A stretch of DNA of 64,000 nucleotides from Anaspis maculata (GCA_949128115.1 OX421963.1:51455306-51519305); one strand, 5' to 3'; shown: positions 46,481 to 58,592, counted from the first letter of the stretch. Numbers and translations are program-made. Notes: generated by a model not told the origin, from the sequence alone.

Positions 46481-46668
46481 CCGTCCGTCCGTCCGTCCGT
46501 CCGTCCGTCCGTCCGTCCGTCTGTCCGTCTGTCCGTCCGTCCGTCCGTCCGTCCGTCCATCTGTCCGTCCGTCCGTCTGTCCGTCTGTCCGTCTGTCCGT
46601 CCGTCCGTCCGTCCGTCCGTCCGTCCGTCCGTCCGTCTGTCTGTCCGTCCGTCCGTCCGTCCGTCCGT
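46481..46668 (+). repeat. (CCGT)n microsatellite
   Basis: About 47 CCGT units with occasional CTGT. The open frames here (RTDG or PSVR repeats) are artefacts of the repeat. Confidence 0.97.
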
Positions 46669-46732
46669 ACCCGGGATAACTCCTCAGGGAAGAAAGATAT
46701 CGATGTGGTGTAAACGCTGATCAATAGTAAAG

Positions 46733-46856
46733 TTGCGGCCTCATAAAAGTTTACACCGACGGCGATCGAGTGGCCATGCTAACTCAATTTTGACGTAATT
46801 TTGAATGAGCATGGCCACACGATTGTCATCGGTGTAAACTTTTATAAGGCCGCAAC
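46733..46856. mobile_element. 124-bp palindrome, GTTGCGGCCT ends
   Basis: GTTGCGGCCTCATAAAAGTT pairs with AACTTTTATAAGGCCGCAAC, and GGCCATGCT with AGCATGGCC. A MITE-sized near-complete palindrome. Confidence 0.8.
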
Positions 46857-46889
46857 TGTACATATGTCCAGGATGTCAAGTTGACTTTT

Positions 46890-47850
46890 GATTTTTTGTT
46901 ATTTTGCCGCCATCTTTGATCCGCCATTTTGAATTTCTCTGAAAGTGGTCCGATTTGAGTGAAATTTGCAGGCGATGTGAACTTCAATTAGATACATCCA
47001 ATTTTCGACAATTGATGCCCCTCCGCCATTTTGTATTCTCCATATTGAACATGTTTCAAAAGATAGAACTAGGAGAATTATGCCTCAACGAAAAAAAAAA
47101 TCGATGTGGTGCAAACGTCAATCGAATGCGTACGTGTCCACCATGTAAAGTTGACCAATAAATTTTGTCACTTGGCCGCCATCTTTGATCCGCCATTCTG
47201 AATTTCTCTGAAAGTGATCCGATTTGAGTGACATTTGCAGGCGATGTGAACTTCAATTAGATACATCCAATTTTCGGCAATTGATGCCTCGCCGCCATCT
47301 TGTATTCTCCATTTGAACATGTTTCAAAGTGATAGAACTAGGAGAATTATGCCTCAACGAAAAAAGATATCGATGTGGTGCAAACGTCAATCGAACGTCG
47401 TACGTGACCATCATATAAAGTTGACTAATAATTTTTGTGACTTGGCCGCCATCTTTGATCCGCCATTTTGAATTTCTCTGAAAGTGATCCGATTTGAGTG
47501 ACATTTGCAGGCGATGTGAACTTCAATTAGATACATCCAATTTTCGGCAATTGATGCCTCGCCGCCATCTTGTATTCTCCATTTGAATATGTTTCAAAGT
47601 GATAGAACTAGGAGAATTATGCCTCAACGAAAAAAGATATCGATGTGGTGCAAACGTCAATCGAACGTCGTACGTGACCATTATATAAAGTTGACTAATA
47701 ATTTTTGTGACTTGGCCGCCATCTTTGATCCGCCATTTTGAATTTCTCTGAAAGTGGTCCGATTTGAGTGAAATTCACAGGCGATGTGAACTTTATCAAA
47801 ATACATCCGACTTTGGACAAATGATGCTCTGCCGCCATATTGAAATTTCT
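46890..47850 (+). repeat. 270-bp tandem array, about 3.5 copies
   Basis: ATCTTTGATCCGCCATTTTG recurs at about 46911, 47181, 47451 and 47721, exactly 270 bp apart. The middle copies are nearly identical (TAGATACATCCAATTTTCGG, GAAAAAAGATATCGATGTGG). The outer ones are diverged. Not coding. Confidence 0.92.
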
Positions 47851-49594
47851 TATCACTCAACGATTTTCATGGAGCTTGGGACTTACCTACCTTTGTTTCG
47901 TATGATCATACTTATTCTCCAGCCAAATTCCAACATTCTGCCGTCATCTTGGCCGCCATATTGAAATATCTAATTAGTGGAACGTTTTTCATGGAACTTG
48001 GAACTTAGGTACCCTTGTCTAAGGAAGGTACGATCATTTTGATTTTTTAGCTAAAGTTCATGATTCTGACGCTATTTTGGCTGCCGTATTGAAATTTATC
48101 CCCTAAAATAACGGTTGAACCCTAATTAACATCTTGCGTTCACTAATCCTTCAAAAAGGAAGTGCGCTACTGAGCCTCATGCCCATGAGGCATATTCGCT
48201 TGTTTGTCAATATCTTGAATTCAACTGACTCAAGATTGAAACGTGTATATGCGGAGGAAAGCGCATTCAAATTTCTACAATTTGACATATCAGTCATTTA
48301 TGTGCGTTTGACGGTTCTTGAGTTAGAGCTTTCAGAACTTCCGGAAGCATCAACTTTCGGCATTCAATCAGCATGTTAAATTGATACCACCGTCATGTAG
48401 TAAGCAAATTTACTATGAATAGCTCTTGGCCATTAACCATAGATAATAAAAATTTAGAAAATCGATCATGGTGGTGTTAATTGTGTAATTACAGAGTGAA
48501 CTGTAAAAGCAAACTGACTTCAGAAAGAAATAAAGGTAATACAGCATTTGAAGGATATCAGATACATTCGAAACTCATTATTATGATGAAATTTGGGGTC
48601 ATCATTCAGAATATCCACTTTCCACTTCGTATCTCTGCTGTTCTGGCCATAATTTTGGAGAAATGGCGCACAAACATTTTCGAATTTTTTTTTGGAAAAT
48701 TCGTTATAAAATTTCAGGATTCATATCAAAAGTGCAAGTCTATTAAATTCTCTAAAATTTGACATCTGAATCACTCATGTGCGACTCACGGTTCTCGAGC
48801 TATACCTTTTCAAAGTCAATGTTCCCTTAGAGTTCACCCTGTAGTTGCATAACAACCATTACCATGATTGATTTTCTGGATATTAATGGTCTCTGGTTGA
48901 CAACTTATCATTATTTATGGTTAATTTGACTGCCACGTGGAGCTAAGATCAACTTGCCATCATGCTGATTGGATGACAAAAGTTGATGCTTCAGGGACTT
49001 CTAGAAGCCATAACCCAAGAACCGGAAGTAGCACGTACACGAGAAAGGTTTCAAATTGTAGAGAAATGAATAATCTTCCATTCGCATACAAACGCTTCCA
49101 CCTCACATCGACTGAAATTAAGATATTGACAAAAAACTGTTTTCTGGGCGCCATCTTTTCAATATGGCGGCCAAAACGGAGATGATACGAAGTGGAAAAG
49201 TAAAAATTCGGGAAGGGCACCTCAAGAGCTATAATACCGCCAAGTTTAAAACATATCAGATAACCTTCAAGAAAGGCCGGAATTCAGCATATCTTATAAA
49301 GACAATTTTGACAGTTTCCCGAAATGACGTTTGTAAATTTAGGTATGAAATGAGAAGAGAATTTTTTTGTCTACAAAATGACGTTCCAGATGTTGAAATC
49401 AGTTGAAAAACAAACGAGCTACAGCCAGTTTCTTATTACCAAATGAAGCCTATTTTGGCGCCTCCACCATATTTGCCTGCAGCAGATGTCAATATTCCAC
49501 CATAATTTACCATGGTCCTTGATGGCCCAGGAATCGATTAGGACATATCTCCATATATCTTCACGAAGTTGCACACGGCCAAGCTTTTTTTGAC

Positions 49595-51030
49595 CCTGTG
49601 CTTCCAGACTAGTACATATTAACTATAAAAACAAAACTATTACTTCGGTACTCCGGGTAAAAAATGCTTGGGTGAACGTTTTTCGTTTTACCAGACATCG
49701 TAATGGATAGGAGAAGCAGAGTCCAACATTACTGTTACAAAGTCCATTATTGACAGAACCAAACGGTTTCAGTCATAATCTAAATCAGATCAGAAAGGCG
49801 AGCGGGAGTCGAGCCCCCACAATCATCATGTATCAGTTACAGTTACAGAGCCAGCCACTAGCAGCGGCAAGGGTGGCCCCCGGTTGGTGTGGTAAACGAG
49901 CCTCCTGCTGGAACTACCGAGAGCGAGCGTCTGTATTGTTACGGCATGATGAACGGGCCAGGCCTCCGAACACAGGAGCAGCAGGAGCAGGAACAGCAAC
50001 AGCAGCAGGAGCAGCAGTTTATAGTGGCGGAGCGTGGTAGCTACCAGTGCGTGGAGCGTCAGTCAATTGTCATCGGGACGGAAGCTGCATTGTGCATTCT
50101 CTCACCGGAAACGAGCGCCATGCAGCCAGGATTCAAATACAGACTCGACTCTCCATGCTCTCTCTCCTCTCTACTTTAGCCAGTCAGTCTATCTATGGGG
50201 ACTCACACTCGCACATACGTATACAACAAAATGCGTATTGCTGCTCGGCTTTTGGGGGCTCCAATGAGCTCTGCTTTGAGTCCCTGCTTCTCGGAAAATG
50301 GCGTCGTCACTTTGCACATCAATTCCGAATGCAAACGTTCGGCATCCCCAGCCAGTTAAAGCCACGTAAGCCAGTATCAAAACAGGCATTTACAGCAAAT
50401 CAATTGCCATAAAAATGCTAAATTATGTGTGCAACTGCTGAGGGGACAATCTCTGACTAACATTTACTCCAAAGATTGTAGTTTAACAATCTAATAAGGA
50501 TAGTATCTAGAGAGAAATAAGACAGGGTAGACCGTGAAGCGATGATTTTCTTTGTTTTTCCATGTTCGGGTGTATTACAGTCTGGCAGTATGCCATGCCA
50601 GATATCTCCTGTCCATGTCAATCAAAATGAATGGTGGGCTAGTTGCGTTTAAGCTTTGTATGTTTAGGCGACGCACTGCTTGACGCTGATGTACTAATCT
50701 ACTTCATGTCAAGGGAGAGAATATCTGAAAGCAACCCAATATTCCATCGGTTCATCCACATACGAGTAGGTATGTACATATAAAGCAGGTATTGTTTATC
50801 TACCAGAATTGAATCCGTTAACATAAGGTGGGTACATATGGGGTACAACATTTTCGTCTTATTTCAAAAAAGATTTACTAGGGTTTGCGGACAGAAAATG
50901 GAATGGAAGAAGGTGTAGCGTAGGAGAGCGTAAAAGGTGGACTTGATGAGTTTCACAAAGTCAACGATGGTTGGAAGGCGGAGAAGATGATGTGAAGAGA
51001 TTCCGGAGCTGTGACATTATGTCTGACAAA
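49595..51030. other. non-repetitive region around the Q-rich candidate
   Basis: Apart from the candidate at 49828-50179, no foldback or MITE was noticed. 50180-51030 shows no clear coding region. Confidence 0.35.
49828..50179 (+). CDS. candidate Gln-rich coding exon, frame interrupted
   Basis: ATG at 49828 starts MYQLQLQSQPLAAARVAPG. Dropping one base near 49885 would continue as VVNEPPAGTTESERLYCYG, then TQEQQEQEQQQQQEQQFIV, AERGSYQCVERQ, to TAG at 50177-50179. The CAG/GAG run, balanced composition and higher GC look genuine, unlike nearby frames. As it stands the frame is shifted by one base, from a sequence error, a real pseudogene or a missed splice. No domain recognised. It could be an early exon of a gene continuing rightwards, but no downstream exon was found. 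Confidence 0.3.
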
Positions 51031-51031
51031 T

Positions 51032-51037
51032 TCATTA

Positions 51038-51120
<83 letters not shown>
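51032..51120. repeat. (ATT)n microsatellite
   Basis: About 29 ATT units in a row. The poly-Leu and poly-Asn frames across it are artefacts. Confidence 0.97.
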
Positions 51121-51172
51121 GACAGTGTCGAGACATAAACTACCTCCGACGAGGTCTCTCGATGGCACTATA

Positions 51173-53259
51173 GTCCGGATGCTAGTTGAAAGTACCTTGC
51201 ATTTTTTGATGAGAAGATGCCACTTGGTGGAAATGTTCTTTGCGTCGTACTCTTCCAATTCAGAAAGGTAGCCATCAGCGCCATCCATGCCGGTGGCATA
51301 TACAGGGTGATACAGGAAAAAAAGGTAGAAAAATTATATTCGATCAACCGAAACATGTGGAGACGTGTAACTCACCACATACATTGACTATTTTACGCTT
51401 ATGAAGTCACAGAAAACTGTTCTTGATTACCTTGAACCGTCTTTGAAATGTAGGGGAAAACCAGAAAAGAAAAACAAGAACACTCTTTTTTCCATAAATA
51501 AGTAATTTTTCGAGATATTGACACAATACTTGGTATTTCTACAAAAAGTAATGTTAGAAATGATATGAGCTGGGTAGCCAATTTCTAAGTCAACTATTTC
51601 CAGAAAGACGATTGTCAACTTTTTTTCCTCTTGAGCACCATCTTGAATCTGCCCTGTGAGGCATCGTTGGAAAAGTGATTGGTTATCATAACAATGGTAA
51701 CATGCAATCATTGCATCGCAAAAACAACCTCCTCGTCATAATTTAATGACCTCTTCAGCGGGAAAGAATTGTCATTCACGTATTTATTGGCTCTTCAAAA
51801 CTTTAGTGCCCATGATGGCATTTGCAACATCTGGAATGGTGAAATATGTTACGCATTATGAATCTTGATGTACTTTGAGGTAGCCTACCAAGTTTCACCA
51901 TCATCAATTGAGAGGTTTGTTCTTAAAAGCTGTTTGAACAAAATTTGTGTCGTTTTTTTTATGAAAAATACAAAATATTGAGTCTCTCACCCTTACTTGA
52001 TCCCTCACTGAGGGTAGCCTGAAACCGAAAGTCTCCAAAATTTTTATGCTAATGGTTCAGTGGGAAGTGCTCTTCAATGTTCAGTTGTCAAAAATTGCAT
52101 AGTTGCATTCAGATTCCAGACAGAGAGCGAGAAAGAAGTTCTGCAGTAAAAAAAGACATAAATTACAGTCGAGAAAAACTAGTCCAGAGCTAGACTGAAA
52201 GCTGTCTGAAGACCTTGCTTTTGATAACATAAATGTGCAATTTAGTACATTGTTGGAGCCTTAAGTTAGTAATGTTTCGAGCCTTTCACCCACGCTTGAG
52301 AGCCTTACAGAACCTGTGTATTGCGGGAAGCCTATCTAAAAGGGACATTTCCGAGATTTTTCCGTTGCATTGAAAGTTGTGTTTTTTTCACTGCATGAAC
52401 TTCTTTGTCGCTCTCTGTCTGGAATTTGAACGCAACTATGCAGATTTTGAAAAGCAGTTCTCAGTGAACCATTGGCATGAAAATTTTGGAGACTTTCGGC
52501 TTCAGGCTTTTCTCAACGAGGGATCAAATAAGGGTGAAAGATCCAATATTTTGCATTTTCCATAAAAAAATTAAACAAATTTTGTTGAAACAGCTGTTCA
52601 ACCTTTCAATTGATGATCACAAAACTTGGTAGGCTACCTCAAAGTACATAAGGTTAATAAAGCGTAACATATTTTACCATTCCAGATGTTGCAAATGCCA
52701 TCATGGGCACTAAAGCTTTGAAGAGCCAGAAAATACGTGAATCGCAATTCTTTCCCGCCGAAGAGGTCACTAAATTATGATGAGGAGGTTGTTTTTACGA
52801 TGCAATGATTACGTGTTACCATTATTATGATCACCAATCACTTTTTCAACGATGCCTCACAGGGCAGATTCAAGATGGTGCTCAAGAGGAAAAAAAGTTG
52901 ACAATCGTATTTCTAGGAATAGTTGGCTTAGGAATTGGCTACCCAGCTCATATCATTTCCAACACTACTTTCTGTAGAAATACCAAGTATTGTGTCAATA
53001 TCTCTAAGAATCACTTATTTATGGGAAAAAGAGTGTTTTTGTTATTTTTCCTGTTTTTCCCCTACATTTCAAAGACGGTTCAAGGTAATCTTCCAACTTT
53101 TTTTTTCTGTTTCACCCTGTATACGCTGCCAGCATGGATGGCGCTGATGGCTACCTTTCTGGATCGGAAGAGTATGATGCAAAGAACATTTTCACCGAGT
53201 AGCATCTTCTCATCAAAAAATGCAAGGTTCATTCCATTTTATGCAACTAGCATCCGGAC
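51173..53259. mobile_element. foldback element K, outer arms, TA|GTCCGGATGC left end
   Basis: Outer ends GTCCGGATGCTAGTTG and CAACTAGCATCCGGAC; the arms (51173-51300 and 53122-53259) also share TTGCATTTTTTGATGAGAAG and GGTAGCCATCAGCGCCATCC inverted. The left side has TA; the right is TGCTA. The CAGGGTG element sits exactly between the arms. Confidence 0.8.
51303..53119. mobile_element. foldback nested in element K, TA|CAGGGTGATACAGG ends
   Basis: CAGGGTG...CACCCTG ends, each next to TA (51301-51302 and 53120-53121). Long arms share CAAGATGGTGCTCAAGAGGA, GATATTGACACAATACTTGG and CACGTATTT in opposite orientation. 1.8 kb, no transposase frame. Confidence 0.85.
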
Positions 53260-53634
53260 TGCTATAAATAAATGAAATGATGGAAAAAGAAAAAATGAAA
53301 TGGATAAATCACGAAATGGCGCACCAGAACAGTACCTATACTACGGTAGGTACTCACATGAAATTTGTTTAAAGCCCACAAAAATTAATAAATACATTCT
53401 TTAGCTTTTACTTTCGAAGTTATGAAGTTATGAAGGGTCAAAGTTTGGTCCTTCGAATTCCTTAAAACAAGTTCAATTCTTTTCCTGAAAACACTTTTTT
53501 TTTAATTTTCAACTTCTCCCCCAATTTATTGAAAATTTGCAGCACTTTGAGAGAGAAACGGGAGGTTTTAAAAATTTTGTTCAGGAAGAGAATTTAATTT
53601 TCTCCAATTTGATATACCACATACAGTCAATGGA

Positions 53635-54087
53635 TGCGTTTCTATCGCAGCTTTCGATCCGCTAAAGTTTCGATCGGATCCAGAGTGGCTTCAGTCAAGC
53701 GAGTTTCGAGTTTTTATTGTCGCCCGTTTGATCCGCTTCACTCAACCCTATTTCACTACTTCAGAATTAGGTAAGAATTTATGAGAGACGACAACACGTG
53801 TATTTTATTTACAATTACTGGAAGGCATGCCTTGATTTCGTGAAAAATATGCTTTGTTCACAAGTTGGTCATCTGTCACTTCGATCCCATTTCGCTTACA
53901 TCGGGTGAAATACGAGTGGATGCCCTTGATTCGCTCGACTCAAGTCAAGCCGGCCAAAGCACCGGATCGACTTTAACTGCTCGATCCGATTAAAATCTCA
54001 ATCCCGACAGTTTATATCGGCACTTTCAAGCGGATCGACCCGATCGGATAGAGTTTCGATCGGATCCAAAGCTGCGATAGAAACGCA
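53635..54087. mobile_element. 453-bp MITE, TGCGTTTCTATCGCAGC ends
   Basis: TGCGTTTCTATCGCAGCTTT and its inverted partner AAGCTGCGATAGAAACGCA enclose sequence rich in TCGATCGGATC motifs on both strands. The ends resemble those of the 300-bp MITE in form (GTTTCTATCG vs GTTTACACCG). Target duplication not resolved. Confidence 0.8.
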
Positions 54088-54089
54088 GT

Positions 54090-54228
54090 GTCCATGTTTT
54101 TTAGAAAAGTCCATTGTGGTGCAAATGGCAAACATCTTCGCATTGACGGTCTTGCTGATGCAAGTGATGCACGGTGAATGCAATGGTGTGTGCCATTTGC
54201 ACCACAATGGACTTTAAAAAAAATGGAC
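54090..54228. mobile_element. 139-bp palindromic MITE, GTCCATTTTTTT ends
   Basis: GTCCATGTTTTTTAGAAAAG pairs with CTTTAAAAAAAATGGAC, and GTCCATTGTGGTGCAAATGG with its complement. It lies two bases from the previous MITE. Confidence 0.8.
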
Positions 54229-54689
54229 TCTAGTAGGTATTAGTAGGTCATTTTAGATTTTCGAGGTGAGGTTGGGGGAGCCAATAGGTGAATTTGGGTG
54301 GCACTTTTTCCACACAAAACTTTCTCTTTTGATACTGTGCAGGATGACGTTGACTGCATTGAAGAGAACTGAGAGTTCAAGAATATTTAGTTGGGCACTC
54401 GGAGGATTTCAGGTAGAAGGGGGGGTTAAAATTTTTATAAATATTTTTTCAGGAAGATAATTTCATTCTGTTGAATTTAATGTACCTGTCGCAAAACAGG
54501 TGAAGTCATTCAAAATTTCAAAGTTGGGATCGGTGGGGGTGAGGGGGCTAGAGATAGAAATTCGCAAATGTATGTTTCAGATGTCCCCCTGGAATTTAAA
54601 ATCGACCTGTTTTTGCTCGCAGACATCTTCACTAGGAATCGGGAGTTATTGCAGGTGGATAGTTTTCAAATGATCATCCGGTATATCCT

Positions 54690-55728
54690 CGGGTATATCT
54701 CAATATGTAGTTGAACGAAATTTAGACATCGCTATTTCTGCCACCAATTATTGTATGATATGCAGATATGGGATATTTGATCCCCTAGTCTGTGCCCCAG
54801 TGGTTGGATATTAGTCGCTAGCCGTGCACCGACAGCCCTATACATTGCAATCATATACCTATTTATAAGAAATCTGAATAATGCCTGATTATAACCTATA
54901 CGTTATAGTTTATAGGTATAACGTAATAAAATAATATATAGCCCCCAAATACAAAAAAGTAATGAATTTGATAAGTTTATCATAAGAGCCGTGAAAAGAA
55001 ACGAAAATCAATAGCGGATTTGATTGTTAAAATAATGAGATCAGACGTTCTTTATTATAGTTTGGTGCTGAATATGTGCATATGTAATCACCATACATAA
55101 CGATACCCATAAAGATTTATCATGCTGATACGGTATGAATTATTAATGATCACATTCAAATATCGCCGTTTTAATTGATCTGATAACATGGCCGTTCCTT
55201 CTGTAATGCTGGCTTTTTAAATTACAGATAAAGCCTGATAAGCATCTACAAATTTTGTAACCGATGATAGATTCAAATAAAAATAAATTTTGGAACAAAG
55301 GTAAACAATTTGTGTTTGTGTAGTTACCTTATCTTAGTGGTTACTGATCACGAATACCTACCTACAGGTCTTGTGCTCGCCTAGAGGGAGCACTATCTGT
55401 CGATATTTGACGTTCTAATGTAATGTCCAAAAGGGGCCAGACTATGGTCTTTCGTGCATCGTGACGGTCTGATCATGTGGATTGAGCTGGCAGACTTAGG
55501 CAGGCCGTAGTGTGCTGCTTGGTCACGCATGACGTCACGTAATTTTTGACAGAAAAGTTGACATTTTGATATTGATTGACAGTATCGAGTGATGCCCTCT
55601 GCGAGTGAGCTGTTTATGAGCCTACTTCATAAAGATGGAACAATTGTTCCTTAGGTTTCATCCCTGAATAGTTTGAAATGAAAGTATGAATTTCTTCAAT
55701 TGTAATAAGTACTGTCAGGAGCACTATA
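54690..55728. other. AT-rich intergenic region
   Basis: No coding region or clear repeat recognised. TGACGTCACG occurs at 55530-55539. Confidence 0.4.
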
Positions 55729-58592
55729 CAGGGTGGTCCGACTTTTATGTCATTAAAGGACCCCGCACGATTCTTATGGAAAATGGGTCTCGGTCAAATT
55801 CTCCAATTTTTTTATATGTTGTAGCTCAATTCGACACGAGCCAAAAACCATCGTTCGTTACCCAAAAAAATGGACAGTTTATTTTCTATAAGGGGTTGAA
55901 GATGGGTTATTTCAAGGTAAAAAAATATATTCCAACGTAAGTGAGAACATTTCAACGTCGTTTCTAACACATATGGCTCATGATAACTCCCTTTTTCTTT
56001 TGTGAAAAAATCAACCCCATCCCTCACTCCCAACCCCTACTTGTGAGTATCGATTTCGAAATCACGTTTAAAAGTCATGCAGATGGTTCTATTTTGTCGA
56101 ATTATGAATTTTGGCACAAATTATTTTTCCAACTCCAAATAGGGGGTGGGGTTGAAAAAAGAACCATCGGTCAATTCGACTGAATTTCTGATATTGTGCT
56201 TTACCAGTTACGCTAAACAAGATTACCAAGGGAAAACTCATTCATATGATAATAAAGCATAAAACATTCTTCCATGTCATAAACCAAATGAATGGAAATT
56301 GTGGACGTTCATATTATTTTGTTTCGTAAGAATGTATATTCTTCAAAAATACTCTCAACCCCGTCCATCATCCCCTATCCCTGTTTCTGAACATCATATT
56401 CGAAATAAATCTTGAAATTATAATAATTTTTATTTCATCCTTCACATGAAGGTCGCAGTAGCTGGAATAAGAGTGTGACATAATATTTTGCCTTGATTAA
56501 GCAGCTTTCGCTTCAAATGTCATTAAATTCTTCAATCGAAACTATAAATAGAGGTGAATCCGTACAAAAGAAAAAAGTTAGAAATTATGTACAGGTGAAC
56601 ATGAACATAATTAACCCGCTGTGAAGTTGAAACTTGATAGGAACACCAATATTTTAAGTAATAATCCAGTCAAAAATCATAAAAAAAATATATCCCGCAC
56701 CCTGCTTATGTTAGCACTCTAACGTAAGCATAGTGAAAGTGAATTTTGAGAGGGGATTCACAATCAGATGTAGAAAATCTGACCATAGACCTTCTCCTAC
56801 ATTTTCAAGATTTATTTCGAATTTGATGTTCAGAAACAAGGATAGGGGATGAGAGACGGGGTTGAAATTATTTTTGAAGAATCGACATTTTTACAAAACA
56901 AGACGATATGAAAGTCCACTATTTTCATTCATTTGGTTTATGACATGGAAGAATGTTTTATGCTTCATTATAGTCAACTTCAACCCTCTATGGGGTGGAA
57001 ACTGGTCATACGAATAAGTTTTCCTTTGGTCATCTTGTTCAGAGTAACTGATGAAGCACAATATCAGAAATTCAGCCGAATTGACCGATGGTTTTTTTTT
57101 CAATCCCACCCCCTATTTGGGGGTTGGAAAAACAATTTGTGCCAAAATTCATAATTCGACAAAATAGAACCATCTGCATGACTTTCAAACGTAATTTCGA
57201 ATTTGATACTTACAAGTAGGGGTTGGGGGTGAGGGAGGGAGTTGATTTTTTCACATAAGAAAAAGGGAATTGTCATGAGTCACATATGTTATAAAGGACG
57301 ATAAAATGTTCTCACTTACGTGGGGCTTTACCTTGAAATAGCCCATCTTCAACCCCTTATAAAAAAAAACTGTCAATTTTTTTGGGTAACGGACGATGGA
57401 TTTTGGCTCGTGTCAAATTGGGCTACAAAATATTAAAAAATTAGGGAATTTGACCGAGACCCATTTTCCATAGGAATCGTGCGGGGTCCTTTAAGGATCG
57501 ATAGAGAATGAAAAATGAAGGGGACTTTTTCCAGAAAACATATTTGAGAAATGTCTAATAACAGAGATACAGCCCTTCAAAGATGGAAATAAATAATCGT
57601 TTTTTCCGCATAACTTTAGAACCGTTCAACCGATTTGATTCAAAATAGAACTAAAGGTTTACTGAAATTATCCCCTGTCAAACAATCATAACATGTTCCA
57701 TAAAAAGATTCAGGAGCGTAGACATTACGGGGTGTCCCTACTCTTCCCCCCCTATTTCTCACCCCCTAGTTATTTTTGAAAACTGTTCATAATTTTGAAT
57801 TCTACGTTCAATTTAGAGGAAAAAATCACTGTTGCAAAATTTTGATAGAAGCTTTATTTGGGAGATATTTAGGATTGAAGGTTTGGAAAACATCTCAAAA
57901 GCACAACTTTCAAAGGTCTAAAAATTAAAATCCAAAAGTTCGCAATTACGGTTACAAACTTCTAGGAGAGATTCCACTTAAAAAATGGACCAGGAAAAAA
58001 TATAACGGCTTAAAAATCAGAATCCAAAAAAACTCATGATTTCTCAGCTGAAATAGGTTTTTTAGAATTTCTAAGTTGATAAACCACCATTTTTTTCAAA
58101 ACACGAGAAATTTTCAGGAAAAAACAATTTGGGCTCTGGAAAGTGGCGATTTCGGGATGTTTTCCAAAGTTTGAAACTCAAATATCTCCTAAACGAAGCC
58201 TCTAATCCAAATTTTGCAGGTGTGATTTTTTCTTCTAAATTGAACGTAGAATTCAAAATTATGAACAGTTTCCAAAAATAACTTGGAAGGTGAAAAATAG
58301 GGGAGGAAAAGTAGAGACACCCCCTAATGTCTACGCCCCTGGAACTTTTTTATGGAACATGTTGAGATTGTTCGACAGGGGATGATTTCAGTAAACATTT
58401 GATTCCAATTTGAATCAAATCGGTTGAACGGTTCAAAAATTATGCGGAAAAAACGATTATTTATTTCCAACTTTGAAGGGCTGTATCTCTGTTATTAGGC
58501 ATTTTTCAAATATGTTTTTTGGAGAAAGTCCCCTTCATTTTTCATTCTCTATCGACCCTTAAATTTAATGACATAAAAGTCGGACCACCCTG
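55729..58592. mobile_element. foldback element L, double hairpin, TA|CAGGGTGGTCCGAC ends
   Basis: Ends CAGGGTGGTCCGACTTTTAT and ATAAAAGTCGGACCACCCTG are both flanked by TA. Inside are two hairpins in a row. One pairs 55760-55960 with 57300-57490 (GACCCATTTTCCAT.., AACGATGG-type blocks). The other pairs 57495-57850 with 58210-58560 (GATAGAGAATGAAAAATGAA, CAGCCCTTCAAAG, GAACGGTT). 2.86 kb, non-coding. Confidence 0.85.

Larger units (their letters stand above)
46271..49294. mobile_element. foldback element J, TA|AGATATGC ends, carrying satellite arrays
   Basis: Ends AGATATGCTAAATTCCGCCGG and CCGGAATTCAGCATATCT are flanked by TA. The arms also share GGTTATCCGATATTTT-like blocks, TTTTCCGTTTTGGCCGCCAT and AAAAAACAGTTTTTT inverted. 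The interior holds the CCGT tract, a 124-bp palindrome, the 270-bp array, and inverted blocks at about 48130-48400 and 48900-49090. Confidence 0.75.
43488..49592. repeat. outer arms of a 6.1-kb composite palindrome
   Basis: The left arm (43488 to about 43738) and right arm (about 49335-49592) are inverted copies. They share GTGCAGCTTCGTGAA-like ends, GGACCATG..AAATTATGGT, TATTGGCATCTACTGCAGGC and GAACGTCATTTTGTAGACAA. Between them lie two palindromic MITEs, the 300-bp MITE, the DUF3504 remnant, the GC-rich patch and foldback J. The exact termini are not resolved. Confidence 0.7.
53500..54681. mobile_element. diverged copy of element D, interrupted by two MITEs
   Basis: The right end GTTTTCAAATGATCATCCGG|TA and preceding GAATCGGGAGTTATTGCAGG match element D (12787-13879). 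AAGAGAATTTAATTTTCTCC near 53585 matches its interior. The left end is not seen. Elements at 53635-54087 and 54090-54228 lie inside it. Confidence 0.6.

Noticed and set aside
46302..46724. Long frames of RTDG/PSVR repeats
   Set aside because: They are translations of the (CCGT)n microsatellite, open in several frames because the repeat contains no stop.
46890..47850. CRISPR array
   Set aside because: The repeats are 270 bp, contiguous and without spacers, in an animal genome. No direct-repeat/spacer pattern exists anywhere in the window.
50953..51288. Poly-Asn and poly-Leu frames
   Set aside because: They are products of the (ATT)n run. The flanking SELEEYDAKNISTKWH part lies in a foldback arm that is shared inverted at 53.2 kb.
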